Shown: one piece after another, positions 56,228 to 64,000 of the stretch
How the letters are laid out: each line of letters opens with the position of its first letter
Position numbering within the stretch: position 1 is the first letter of the stretch
Assembly: GCA_963761015.1 (NCBI GenBank)
Contig: CAVXFL010000018.1
Span: 1 to 64,000, forward strand
Direction of reading: 5' to 3'
Length of the DNA: 64,000 nucleotides
Source: CAVXFL01 sp963761015
GTDB taxonomy: Bacteria > Pseudomonadota > Alphaproteobacteria > Acetobacterales > Acetobacteraceae
The notes under the pieces: generated by a model
Told to the model about the DNA's origin: nothing
Databases searched by the model: none
The model's input: the letters and a program-made list of their open reading frames with translations, nothing else
Made by a program: the position numbers and the translations under genes

Positions 56228-56926
56228 ATGTCCATGATTACAGTGGAAGCAACCGACCGCGGCGGCCGGTTCAACGCGTTGCTCGCCGAACCGCGGAAAA
56301 AGCCGGCGGGCGCGGTCGTGGTCATTCAGGAGATCTTCGGCGTGAACGAATCCATGCGCAAAACCTGCGACTGGATCGCCGATCTCGGCTTCATCGCCGT
56401 CTGCCCCGACCTGTTCTGGCGGCTGGAGCCTGGCGTCGACCTCACCGACAAGAGCGAGGCCGAATGGAAAAAGGCCTTCGATCTCATGCAGCGTTTCGAC
56501 CAGCAAAAGGGAATCGAGGATTTGAAGGCGACGCTCGCCGCCGCGCGCACGCTCCCCGGCTGCAACGGGCGGGCGGGCACGATCGGCTACTGCCTGGGCG
56601 GGCGGCTCGCCTTCATCATGGCCGAGCAGTCCGACGCCGAGGTGAACGTGTCCTATTACGGGGTCGGGCTCGACAACCTGCTCGGCGACCTCGGGCGGGT
56701 GAAGGCGCCGCTGATCGTGCACATCGCCGACGAGGACGAGTATTTCCCCAAGGAAGGACGGCAGAAGGTGGTCGAGGCCGCGAAGGGCCACCCGAATGTT
56801 CGCGCCTACACCTATGCCGGCGCCAACCATGCGTTCGCGCGGGTCGGCGGCGTGCATTGGGACGGCCTCTGCGCAACGATCGCCAACGGCCGCACCGCCG
56901 AAGCGCTCACCGCCGCGATAAGTTGA
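56228..56926 (+). CDS. dienelactone hydrolase family protein
   Basis: This 232-residue alpha/beta hydrolase has the nucleophilic Cys in GTIGYCLGGRLAF, the acid in 'PLIVHIADEDEYFP' and the His in 'GANHAF'. The first part, 'GAVVVIQEIFGVNESMRKTC', carries the E-x-F-G-x-N element typical of the family. GGAGGGAGGGAAGGAG precedes the ATG. The substrate is unknown. Confidence 0.9.
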   Translation: MSMITVEATDRGGRFNALLAEPRKKPAGAVVVIQEIFGVNESMRKTCDWIADLGFIAVCPDLFWRLEPGVDLTDKSEAEWKKAFDLMQRFDQQKGIEDLKATLAAARTLPGCNGRAGTIGYCLGGRLAFIMAEQSDAEVNVSYYGVGLDNLLGDLGRVKAPLIVHIADEDEYFPKEGRQKVVEAAKGHPNVRAYTYAGANHAFARVGGVHWDGLCATIANGRTAEALTAAIS

Positions 56927-57000
56927 ATCTGCCGCCCGGCTTGCTCCCCCTCCACCGCTGGGGGCGAGGGAGGGATTTCTGGTTGAGCGGCGAGCGCGTG

Positions 57001-58630
57001 CTATCCGGCCGCAGCGATGGCGCGGCCGGCGGAGAGGCGCCAGATGCGGTCGAGCCGCTCCACCCCGGTCAGCCGGTGCGCGATCAGGATCACCGTGCGA
57101 CCGGCAGCGACCTCGTTCAGGGTGGCCAGGAAGGCGCGCTCGGTCGGCGCGTCGAGGCCGGCGCAGGGCTCGTCCAGGATCAGGATCGGGGCGGGGGAGA
57201 GTAGCGCGCGGGCCAAGGCCAGCCGCCTCCCCTGCCCGCCCGAGAAATTCGCGCCGCCCTCGCCCACCCAGGCGTCGAGCCGATCGGGCAAAGCGCGCAC
57301 CATGTCGCCGATTCGGGCCGCGTCCAGCGCCGCCCAAAGCGCCGCGTCGTCGGCGTCGGGTTTCGCGAGCAGCAGGTTGGCCCGGATCGTATCGTCGAAC
57401 AGATGCGTCGTCTGACCGAGCCAAGCCATGCGGGAGCGCACATCCGCGGCGGCGAGGTCGGCGAGATCCATGCCGCCCAGCAGCACCTGCCCGGATTCCG
57501 GCGCGGCGACCTTCAGCAGCAGCGCGGCGAGCGTGGACTTGCCCGCGCCGGAGGGGCCGAGAATGGCGGCGCGGGCGCCCTGCGGAATCTCCATGCCCAG
57601 CCCGTCGAACACCAGCGGCCGGTCAGGCAGCCAGCGGAAACGCACCGCTTCGAAGCGGATATCCCAGCGCGACGGCAGCAGGGCCGGATGCGGCGGATCG
57701 AGAATCGGGTTGTCGGCCTCGATCGCGCCCAGAACCCGGGTCGCGGCGGCAGACGCATGCCCCGCCAGCACGCCGGCCCGCGAAATGCCACCGACCGCCT
57801 CGAAGGCCGCGATGGTGAGGAAGACGGCGACCACAGCCTCCACCGGATCGACCCAGGCGGCGGCCAGCACGGCCAGGATGGCGGCCTGGGCGCACAGTAC
57901 CCGCGCCCGCCCCGGCCCAGGCGGACCGCCGCGCCAGATCGTGCTGCGCGGCGAACAGCCGGCTCTGCGCCGCCTGCACCGAAGCCAGCATCCGGCCCTC
58001 GGCGCCGAACGCGCGCACCTCCTTGAGCCCCGTCAGCGCGTCCAGCGCGGTGATGCGCAGCCCAGCGGTCGCGGCCGACAGCTCGCCGCCGAGCGCCAGG
58101 GTGCCGCGCGCCCCCAGCCACGGCAGCAACAGCGCCGAGATGGCGAACAGCACCCCCACAATCCCGGCCAGCACCGGGTCGCGGCGGCCGAGCAGGATCA
58201 CCAGCGCGGGGAGCAGCAGCACGCCCGCGGCGAGCGGGACCAGGATGCGCAAATAGAGCCCGTCCAGCGCCTCGACGTCGTTCACCAGCCGCGACAGCAC
58301 GTCGCCAGCGCGGCGGAATCCCAACCCGCCGGCCATGCTGCGCGCCAGCCCGCGAAAGAACCAGACCCGCAGATCGGCGAGCGCGCGGAACGTGGCGGAA
58401 TGCGTCGCCATGCGCTCCAAATAGCGGAACACGACCCGGCCCACGCCGAAGCCGCGCAACAGCGCCCCGGCGGCGAGCGCGCCCGTGGTAGCCGCCGCCG
58501 CGATCAGCGCGCCGGAGACCACCATCAGTCCGACCCCGCACGCGACGGCGGCGAGCGAGATCAGCGTCCCGCCGATCAGCCACGGCGCCTCGGGCCGCCA
58601 CAGCGCGAGAATGCGGATCAGCGGTCTCAC
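57001..58630 (-). pseudogene. CydC-type ABC transporter subunit, frame broken near 57920
   Basis: CydC, with CydD, forms the exporter of thiols needed to assemble cytochrome bd. From ATG 58630 it reads LIRILALWRPEAPWLIGGTL, then 'GRVVFRYLERMATHSATFRA', typical of CydC. Dropping one base near 57920 joins the membrane part to 'VLCAQAAILAVLAAAWVDPV' and the ATPase: Walker A 'ILGPSGAGKSTLAALLL', 'GGANFSGGQGRRLALARALL', Walker B 'ILILDEPCAGLDA'. The restored length is about 543 residues. It overlaps cydD by four bases. Confidence 0.87.
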
Positions 58631-60313
58631 GCCGCGCCCCGTGCCTGGCCGCCGACCGCTCGGCCCTCGCGAATGTCGAGCCGCCAGCCAGCGAAGGCGT
58701 GCGCCGCAGCGGAATGGCTGGCGAGGATCACCGTCCGCCCCGCCGCCAGCCGGCGCAGGCTCTCCAGCACCTCGGCCTCGCTCGCCGGATCGAGATGCGC
58801 GGTCGGCTCGTCGAGCAGCAGCAGCGGCGCGTTTTTCAGAAAGGCCCGCGCGATCGCCACCCGCTGCGCCTGCCCACCGGAAAGTCCGAATCCGCCCTCG
58901 CCGATCGGTGTCTCCAGCCCCAGCGGCAACTGCTTCACCACGGCGTCAAGCCGGGCGAGGCGGACGGCATCCCCGAGTTCGGTGTCGCTCGCCTCCGGGC
59001 GCGCGAAGCGGATGTTCTCCGCGAGCGTGCCGGCGAACAGCATCGGCTTCTGCCCGATCCAGGCGGTCATGCGCGCGAGCGCGGCGGGAACGATCGTCGT
59101 GATCTCGGCGCCGTTCAGGGTCACCCGCCCGGAATCCGGCCTCGCAAAGCCGAGCAAGATTTCGATTACGGTGGTCTTGCCCGCCCCCGAGGGGCCGACC
59201 AACACCAAGATCTCGCCCGCGGGGACACGGAAGCTCAGGCCGTCCAGCGCCGGGCCACGCGCCTCGTCCCAGGTCAGGCGGACGTTATCGAACGCGACCG
59301 TGAGGCCGCGCGCCTCCACCGTGCGGACCGGTAAGACGGCGGGCGGCGGCGGGGCCGACGGCAGATCGGCCAGCGCGCCGGCCGCGCCGGCCGCATTCAG
59401 CCGGTCCTGATAGGCAGCGGAAAACAGCCGGAGCGGGGCGAAGAACTCCGGTACCAGCAGCAGCACGAACAAGGCGTGGCCCGGCTGCGTCAGCCGGCCG
59501 CCGACGATTTCGAGCCCGTAGTGCATGGCCAGCCAGACCAGCGCCGCCGCCATCGCGCAATCGAGCGCGGCGGAGGACAGGAAGGCGACGCGCAGCACCC
59601 GCATGGTGCGGATGCGCAGCTCCTTCGCCGAGGCCTCCAGCGCCCGCGCCTCCTGCCCGGCACGGTCGTACAGCACGATGGTCGCGATGCCACGCACCCG
59701 GTCGACGAAGCGGGCCTGCAAATGTGTAAGCGCCGCGAACTGCCGCTTCGTCGCGACCGAGGCTCCGATGCCCGACAGCGCCATCGCCAGCGGCACCAGC
59801 AGCCCGATGCCGACCAGTTCCCCGGCCGCGACCGGGTCGATGAACGCAACCGCGATGGCAACCAGCGCCGGGCCGACGATGGCCAAGGTGGCGGCGGGCA
59901 GCCAACGGGCGAACAGGCCGTCCAGCGCCTCGACCCGGTCGACGACCGCGGCCGTCGAGATCTGCCGAGTGCCGCTGGCGCAGCATGACCGGACCGGCGG
60001 CGAGCAGCCGGGCCATCGCATCGTCGCGCACGCGCCGGCGTCCGGCGGCGCCCGCGCGGGCGGCCGTGCGCTCGGAGACCAGCCCGACCAGCGCCCGCAA
60101 TACCGCGAGACCCGCGAACGCGGCCAGCAGAGGGAGCACGGAACCGCCGCGATGCAGCAGCGCGGATTGCAGGATTCGCGCGGCGCACCAGGCCTGGGCC
60201 ACGGCGAGCGCAATCCCGATCAGCCCCAGCCCGACCACGGGCAGCGCCGTCCACCGCCCCCGCGCGCTCTGCTCCCGCAGCCAGCCCGCGGTGATGCGCT
60301 TCGATTCCGTCAT
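58627..60313 (-). pseudogene. CydD-type ABC transporter subunit, frame broken near 59961
   Basis: This is the partner of CydC. From ATG 60313 it reads ITAGWLREQSARGRWTALPV, 'LLHRGGSVLPLLAAFAGLAV' and 'GPVMLRQRHSA', then loses frame near 59961. The next frame resumes 'ISTAAVVDRVEALDGLFARW' and goes to the ATPase: Walker A 'LVGPSGAGKTTVIEILL', 'GGFGLSGGQAQRVAIARAFL' and Walker B 'LLLLDEPTAHLDP'. The restored length is about 562 residues. The stop overlaps the cydC start (ATGA). The cioAB genes are 26 kb away. Confidence 0.87.
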
Positions 60314-60436
60314 GTCGTGCCGATCAGTCGCATCCGCCGCGGGAGCGAATAGCGTGCGATGGCCGGCCTGGACAGGCCCGCGAACCTTAACGTTCGGTCA
60401 CGCGGCGCATGGCGTCAGCGAAACGCGCCCGCGCCC

Positions 60437-61540
60437 TCACATCATGTGGTACGCGCCGTCGTGCCAGACGTAGAACACGTAATCGGACTTGGTGATGTCG
60501 CCCTTCTTGTCGAAGGAAATCGGCCCGAGCACGCTGTCCCAGGGACCGGCCGATTTCAGCTCCTTGGCGAGCTTCATCGGATCGGTGGTGCCGGCCTTCT
60601 TGGCCGCCTCCGCCCAGATCTGCACCGCGGCGTAGGTATAGAGAACGTAGCCCTCCGGATCGATCCCCTTGGCCTTGAACTCCTTCACCACCTTGGCCGC
60701 GGCCGGGCGGACGCGCGGGTCGGAGGGGAAGGTCATCAGGGTGCCCTCGCCGGTCGGGCCCGTGATCTGCCAGAATTCGCTGGTCACCAGCGCGTCGCCG
60801 CCGATCAGGGTCACGTGCATGCCCTGCTCCTTGGCTTGGCGCACGATCAGCCCGGCCTCGGCCTGGTAGCCGCCGACATAGATCACGTCGATGCCCGCCG
60901 CCTTCATGCGGCTGACCAGCGCGGAATAGTCGCGCTCGCCCGGCACGTAGGCGGTGTACATCGCCTCCTTCATGCCGGCCTGGTTCATGAATTTCTTGGT
61001 CTCGTCCGCCAGTCCTTTGCCGTAGGCGGAGTTGTCGTTCAGGATCGCCACCCGGCGGCCCTTGAAATGGTTGGCGATAAATTCGCCCGCCACCTTGCCC
61101 TGCTGGTCGTCGCGGCCACAGACGCGGAACGTGTTCCAGCTTCCGTGGTCGGTGTAGGCCGGGTTCGTCGAGCCCGGCGAAATCTGCAGCACGCCTTCCT
61201 CGGTGTAGACTTTGCTGGCCGGGATCGAGCTGGACGAGCAGAAATGCCCGGCCACGAACTTCACGCCGCGGCTGACCAGATCGTTGGCGACCGAGACCGC
61301 CTGCTTCGGGTCGCAGGCGTCGTCGCCTTCGATCAGCACCAGCTTCTGGCCGAGCACCCCGCCATGCGCGTTGATGTCGGAAACCGCCTGCTCGGCGCCG
61401 GCCTTGAACTGCGCCCCAAACGTGGCGTTGGAGCCGGTGATCGGCCCGGCCATTCCGATCTTGATCTGCGCCCGCGCTGGTGCGCCGGCCAATCCCACCG
61501 CCGCGCCCAGCACGGCCAAAGCCAAACCCAGTCTCGGCAT
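60437..61540 (-). CDS. branched-chain amino acid-type ABC transporter substrate-binding protein
   Basis: This 367-residue Liv-type periplasmic protein has a signal peptide (LALAVLGAAVGLAGAPARA) followed by 'IKIGMAGPITGSNATFGAQF', 'SVANDLVSRGVKFVAGHFCS', 'LQISPGSTNPAYTDHGSWNT' and 'RVAILNDNSAYGKGLADETK'. The matching permease and ATPase genes are not adjacent. The ligand may be an amino acid or amide, but cannot be told. Confidence 0.92.
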   Translation of the reverse strand: MPRLGLALAVLGAAVGLAGAPARAQIKIGMAGPITGSNATFGAQFKAGAEQAVSDINAHGGVLGQKLVLIEGDDACDPKQAVSVANDLVSRGVKFVAGHFCSSSSIPASKVYTEEGVLQISPGSTNPAYTDHGSWNTFRVCGRDDQQGKVAGEFIANHFKGRRVAILNDNSAYGKGLADETKKFMNQAGMKEAMYTAYVPGERDYSALVSRMKAAGIDVIYVGGYQAEAGLIVRQAKEQGMHVTLIGGDALVTSEFWQITGPTGEGTLMTFPSDPRVRPAAAKVVKEFKAKGIDPEGYVLYTYAAVQIWAEAAKKAGTTDPMKLAKELKSAGPWDSVLGPISFDKKGDITKSDYVFYVWHDGAYHMM

Positions 61541-61756
61541 GAGCCCGATATCCTCCCTCCGCGGTGCGCACCGGCGCGCGGCGCGTGGGTCAGCTTAGCG
61601 CATACGGCGCGGGTGAAGCGCAAGCCCGGCGAGTCGCCGCCCGCGCGATAATCAATGGTTAGCGCGCATGGGTTTGCGCTCCGAGGCCCGGCCCGAATAA
61701 ACTGTCCGTCTCTGATATCATCCTCTTGATATCATCGCCCTAGTGGAACAGCACCG

Positions 61757-63220
61757 ATGCAGTTCACCCGCTCCGAGGCAGTCGATCTCGGGCATGCATA
61801 CGCCGATATTGAATTGCGGGATTGGTTCCGAGACGGCAACAAAACCAACTCGATCGCGCTGCTCGGCTGGGCGGCAACCGCCACCGGCCGCGCCACCAAC
61901 GTCGAATTCTACCAAAACGGCACGTTGATCGCCTTCGCGCCGCTCGCTGTCGAGCGTCCCGACGTCGTCGCCGCGCTTCCCGAACAGGTCGCCGAACTGC
62001 GCTGCGGGTTTCATCTGCGCATCTCGAAACTTCTGCTCGATCCGAGCGGCGTACTCGATGTGGTGCTGTATTCCGACCGGAACGGCGAGCCGGAGCGCAC
62101 GCCACTCGGCCGGCTCGTCGGCGTGCCCACGCCCAGACTGATGTCCAAATATCGTGAGCGGTACAATCCTCTGCTCGTCCTCGGCATGGGGCGGTCGGGC
62201 ACCTCGCGCCTGATGGAATTGTTGTCCGGGCGTCCCGAGCTGCTGGTTCCCGGACCGCACCCGTACGAATTCGGCGTAGCGAACTACCTTTGGCACGCGG
62301 CGCACGTGCTGTCCGCGCCGGCCGATCACGCCGGGTCGATGGGTCCGGACGCGTTTACCTCGCGCCTGCCCAACTCGGTGGGTTTCAACCCCTACCGCCA
62401 TCACGAGTGGGAGCCGGAGATCGGTTCGGAGCCGACGATCCGCTGGATGGAGGACGAGATGCCGCTCGCCTGCATCGATTTCTGCAAGCGGCAGGTCGAT
62501 GCCTTCGGCGACAGCTTCGTCGCGGACCGATCCGTCAGGCCGCGCTACATCGCGCAGAAGATGCCGCTCTCGCCGGCGCGCTACTTCGTGTCCAACATCT
62601 ATCCCGGCGCGCGCGAAATCTTCCTGGTGCGCGATTTCCGCGACGTCTGGCTCTCGGCGCGCAGCTTCAATCGCCGGCGCGGCACGGCCTCGTTTGGCCG
62701 CGATCAGGCCGTGGACGACCTCGCGTGGATGCGCGGACTCGGCCACAGCAGCCGCGAGTTGCGCCTCGCCCATCAGGCGTCCGGGCATCGCAGCCTTCTC
62801 GTGCATTACGAGGATCTGGTCGACGAACCGGAAGCGGAGCTGCTGCGAATCTTCCGCTGGCTCAGCGTCGACCAGTCGCCCGAGGCGGTCGCGTCCAGCA
62901 TGCGGGCGAACGACGAAGATGCCGCCGGCGCGCATCGGACCACGCCCCGGGATTCGGCGAGCGCCGGGCGCTGGAAGACCGAAATGACCGAGCAGGAAAG
63001 GGAACTCGCCGCCTTCGTCTTCGGCGAGGACCTCGCCTATTTCGGCTACCAGGTCGCCGAGGAACCGGAGCCGAAAAAGCCGGGGGCGAAGACGGCCACG
63101 AAGACGGGCGCCGCCAAGCGCCGCAAGGCCTCGTCGGCCCGGACCGGCTCACGCAACTCGGCTCAGGTGCGTGCGAGCAGGAATCTCGCGAACGATTTGA
63201 GCGTTACGTCGGACACGTGA
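61757..63220 (+). CDS. sulfotransferase family protein with basic tail
   Basis: This 487-residue protein has an N-terminal domain of unknown type (to about 130), then a PAPS-dependent sulfotransferase core: 'NPLLVLGMGRSGTSRLMELL' (5'-PSB loop) and 'GAREIFLVRDFRDVWLSARS' (3'-PB, RDxRD). The end is Lys/Ala-rich (KPGAKTATKTGAAKRRKASS). The last 58 bases overlap the 3' end of mntR on the other strand. The acceptor is unknown; a surface glycan is a guess. Confidence 0.85.
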   Translation: MQFTRSEAVDLGHAYADIELRDWFRDGNKTNSIALLGWAATATGRATNVEFYQNGTLIAFAPLAVERPDVVAALPEQVAELRCGFHLRISKLLLDPSGVLDVVLYSDRNGEPERTPLGRLVGVPTPRLMSKYRERYNPLLVLGMGRSGTSRLMELLSGRPELLVPGPHPYEFGVANYLWHAAHVLSAPADHAGSMGPDAFTSRLPNSVGFNPYRHHEWEPEIGSEPTIRWMEDEMPLACIDFCKRQVDAFGDSFVADRSVRPRYIAQKMPLSPARYFVSNIYPGAREIFLVRDFRDVWLSARSFNRRRGTASFGRDQAVDDLAWMRGLGHSSRELRLAHQASGHRSLLVHYEDLVDEPEAELLRIFRWLSVDQSPEAVASSMRANDEDAAGAHRTTPRDSASAGRWKTEMTEQERELAAFVFGEDLAYFGYQVAEEPEPKKPGAKTATKTGAAKRRKASSARTGSRNSAQVRASRNLANDLSVTSDT

Positions 63221-63579
63221 TGCTCGATGCCCTCCGCGTCCGATTCGGCGGCTTCCAGCGGCACCCCTAGCGCGACCAGGACATCGACGACCAGCCGGTG
63301 CCGAGCACGCACCTTTTCGGCCAACGCGCGGCCGGCCTCGGTCAGGAACACGCCGCGATAGGGGCGCGCGGTCACCAGCCCCTCGCGCTTCAGGCGCGCG
63401 ATGCTCTTGGCCACCGTCGCGTGCGAGACGCCGAGCCGGCGGGCGATGTCCACCGGCCGCGCCTCCCCGGCGGTGGCCAGCAGATCGGCGATCAGCTCGG
63501 CATAGTCCTCCAGCAGCTCGGCCGAGCGCGCGCTGCGCGCCTTGCCGAACCGGCGCGCCTGGGTCGGCTCCTCCGGCAT
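63163..63579 (-). CDS. manganese-dependent transcriptional regulator MntR
   Basis: This DtxR/MntR-family repressor controls manganese uptake. From ATG 63579 (138 residues) it reads SAELLEDYAELIADLLATAG, then the winged helix 'RPVDIARRLGVSHATVAKSI' and 'RLKREGLVTARPYRGVFLTE', and the metal and dimer part 'ARHRLVVDVLVALGVPLEAA' with 'EGIEHHVSD'. A GTG at 63699 would add 40 residues of Arg/Ala-rich sequence that the family lacks. It is divergent from mntH. Confidence 0.9.
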   Translation of the reverse strand: MPEEPTQARRFGKARSARSAELLEDYAELIADLLATAGEARPVDIARRLGVSHATVAKSIARLKREGLVTARPYRGVFLTEAGRALAEKVRARHRLVVDVLVALGVPLEAAESDAEGIEHHVSDVTLKSFARFLLART

Positions 63580-63760
63580 TGCGGCCGCGGGCACGACCAG
63601 TTTGCGGCGCTCAGCGGCTAGCGGCACCTCTCGCGTCCTCGATCCCTGCTGATCGTGTCCGCCGTTATCGCGCGCGCGTGCGGCCGATTCAACATCCACA
63701 AGATTTTGATGCCTCTGCCGTGTCGTCCAGAGCCGGCTTCCAAGAGAAGCCGCTTGATAG

Positions 63761-63782
63761 GGATGTAGCCGTGGCTACATCC
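63761..63782. promoter_or_regulatory. candidate MntR operator
   Basis: A perfect 22-base palindrome with 10-base arms (GGATGTAGCC/GGCTACATCC) around GT. The core TAGC-N4-GCTA has the same spacing as the enterobacterial MntR box (ATAGC-N4-GCTAT; known from E. coli). It lies between divergent mntR and mntH, ending 29 bases before the mntH start. Repression of mntH by Mn-bound MntR is inferred. Confidence 0.65.
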
Positions 63783-63811
63783 TGAGGGTGACGAGAGCGG
63801 GACGGCCATCC

Positions 63812-64000
63812 GTGAGCGAAATCGCCGACCGATCGGACAGCGCCGCCCGGCAGACCGTCTCCGATCGGGCGACCGCCGGGATACGCGAGGTGCTGGCCGG
63901 CCGCCGCCACGGTCCCCGGTCCGCTCTCCTGTTCGTGGGCCCGGCGGTGATCGCCTCGATCGCCTACATGGATCCGGGCAATTTCGCGACCAACATCCAG
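63812..64000 (+). CDS. manganese transporter MntH (NRAMP), 5' end only
   Basis: The first 63 codons are seen, from GTG 63812 to the window edge. After a hydrophilic N-terminus they reach 'LLFVGPAVIASIAYMDPGNF' and ATNIQ, the diagnostic first helix of NRAMP transporters with the metal-binding DPGN motif. The gene is a proton-driven Mn2+ (and Fe2+) importer in this family. It continues beyond the window. Confidence 0.9.
   Translation, partial: MSEIADRSDSAARQTVSDRATAGIREVLAGRRHGPRSALLFVGPAVIASIAYMDPGNFATNIQ

Noticed and set aside
56938..56975. CT/GA-rich inverted repeat after the dienelactone hydrolase gene as a terminator
   Set aside because: Pairing is imperfect and no T-run follows; too weak to list.

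Overview
The window is high-GC DNA from a Gram-negative bacterium, most likely an alphaproteobacterium of the Rhodospirillales, perhaps Acetobacteraceae (inferred from gene content and protein style, not from a marker gene). Both strands are densely coded, several neighbours overlap by ATGA or TGATG, and GTG and TTG starts are common. No rRNA operon or CRISPR array is present. Two tRNA-Arg genes (anticodons CCT and TCT) lie on the minus strand.

Layout. 1-6778 is accessory DNA: REP-like palindromes, a DUF488 gene, a run of small phage-like or unknown genes, a fragment of a trypsin-like protease and an AT-richer Fic module, ending at tRNA-Arg(CCT). 7164-10899 holds a TPR protein, an MFS exporter, a DUF2384 protein and a Gly/Ser-rich protein. 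A complete single-gene IS66-type element (11307-12803) follows tRNA-Arg(TCT). 12840-19382 holds a slipin, ergothioneine genes egtB-egtD, a lanthanide-type PQQ alcohol dehydrogenase, and a fused periplasmic binding protein-cytochrome c. 19409-26892 holds a TIR-NACHT protein, small unknown genes, a methyltransferase-glycosyltransferase fusion and UDP-glucose dehydrogenase. 27273-43180 is mainly housekeeping: gltA, a SixA-like phosphatase, a cyanide-insensitive type cytochrome bd oxidase with its DUF2474 small protein, guaB, an MntA/HepT-type pair, a tyrosinase with a companion protein, a haloacid dehalogenase, an RsmB-like methyltransferase, guaA and serine-glyoxylate aminotransferase. 43183-47402 is a very large glycosyltransferase gene broken by an IS5-family element. 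47826-64000 holds an Atm1-type exporter, a Nudix protein, thiG-thiS, aroQ-accB-accC, a hybrid histidine kinase, a dienelactone hydrolase, cydDC, a Liv-type binding protein, a sulfotransferase, and divergent mntR/mntH with a candidate MntR operator between them.

How the parts fit. The quinoprotein dehydrogenase and the fused binding protein-cytochrome form a periplasmic alcohol-oxidation module whose electrons could reach the terminal oxidases. CydDC is needed for bd oxidase assembly. Serine-glyoxylate aminotransferase would fit C1 or glyoxylate metabolism, but no other serine-cycle gene is in view. guaB and guaA make GMP from IMP. aroQ-accB-accC links shikimate and fatty-acid synthesis genes as in many proteobacteria.

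Caution about the sequence. At least fourteen reading-frame breaks occur, thirteen of them net +1, and several hit widely conserved genes (cioA, cioB, cydC, cydD, egtD, atm1). I treat most as probable base insertions in the sequence, not real mutations, and give coordinates spanning the restored gene. The glycosyltransferase broken by an IS is a real disruption whatever the cause of its frame breaks.
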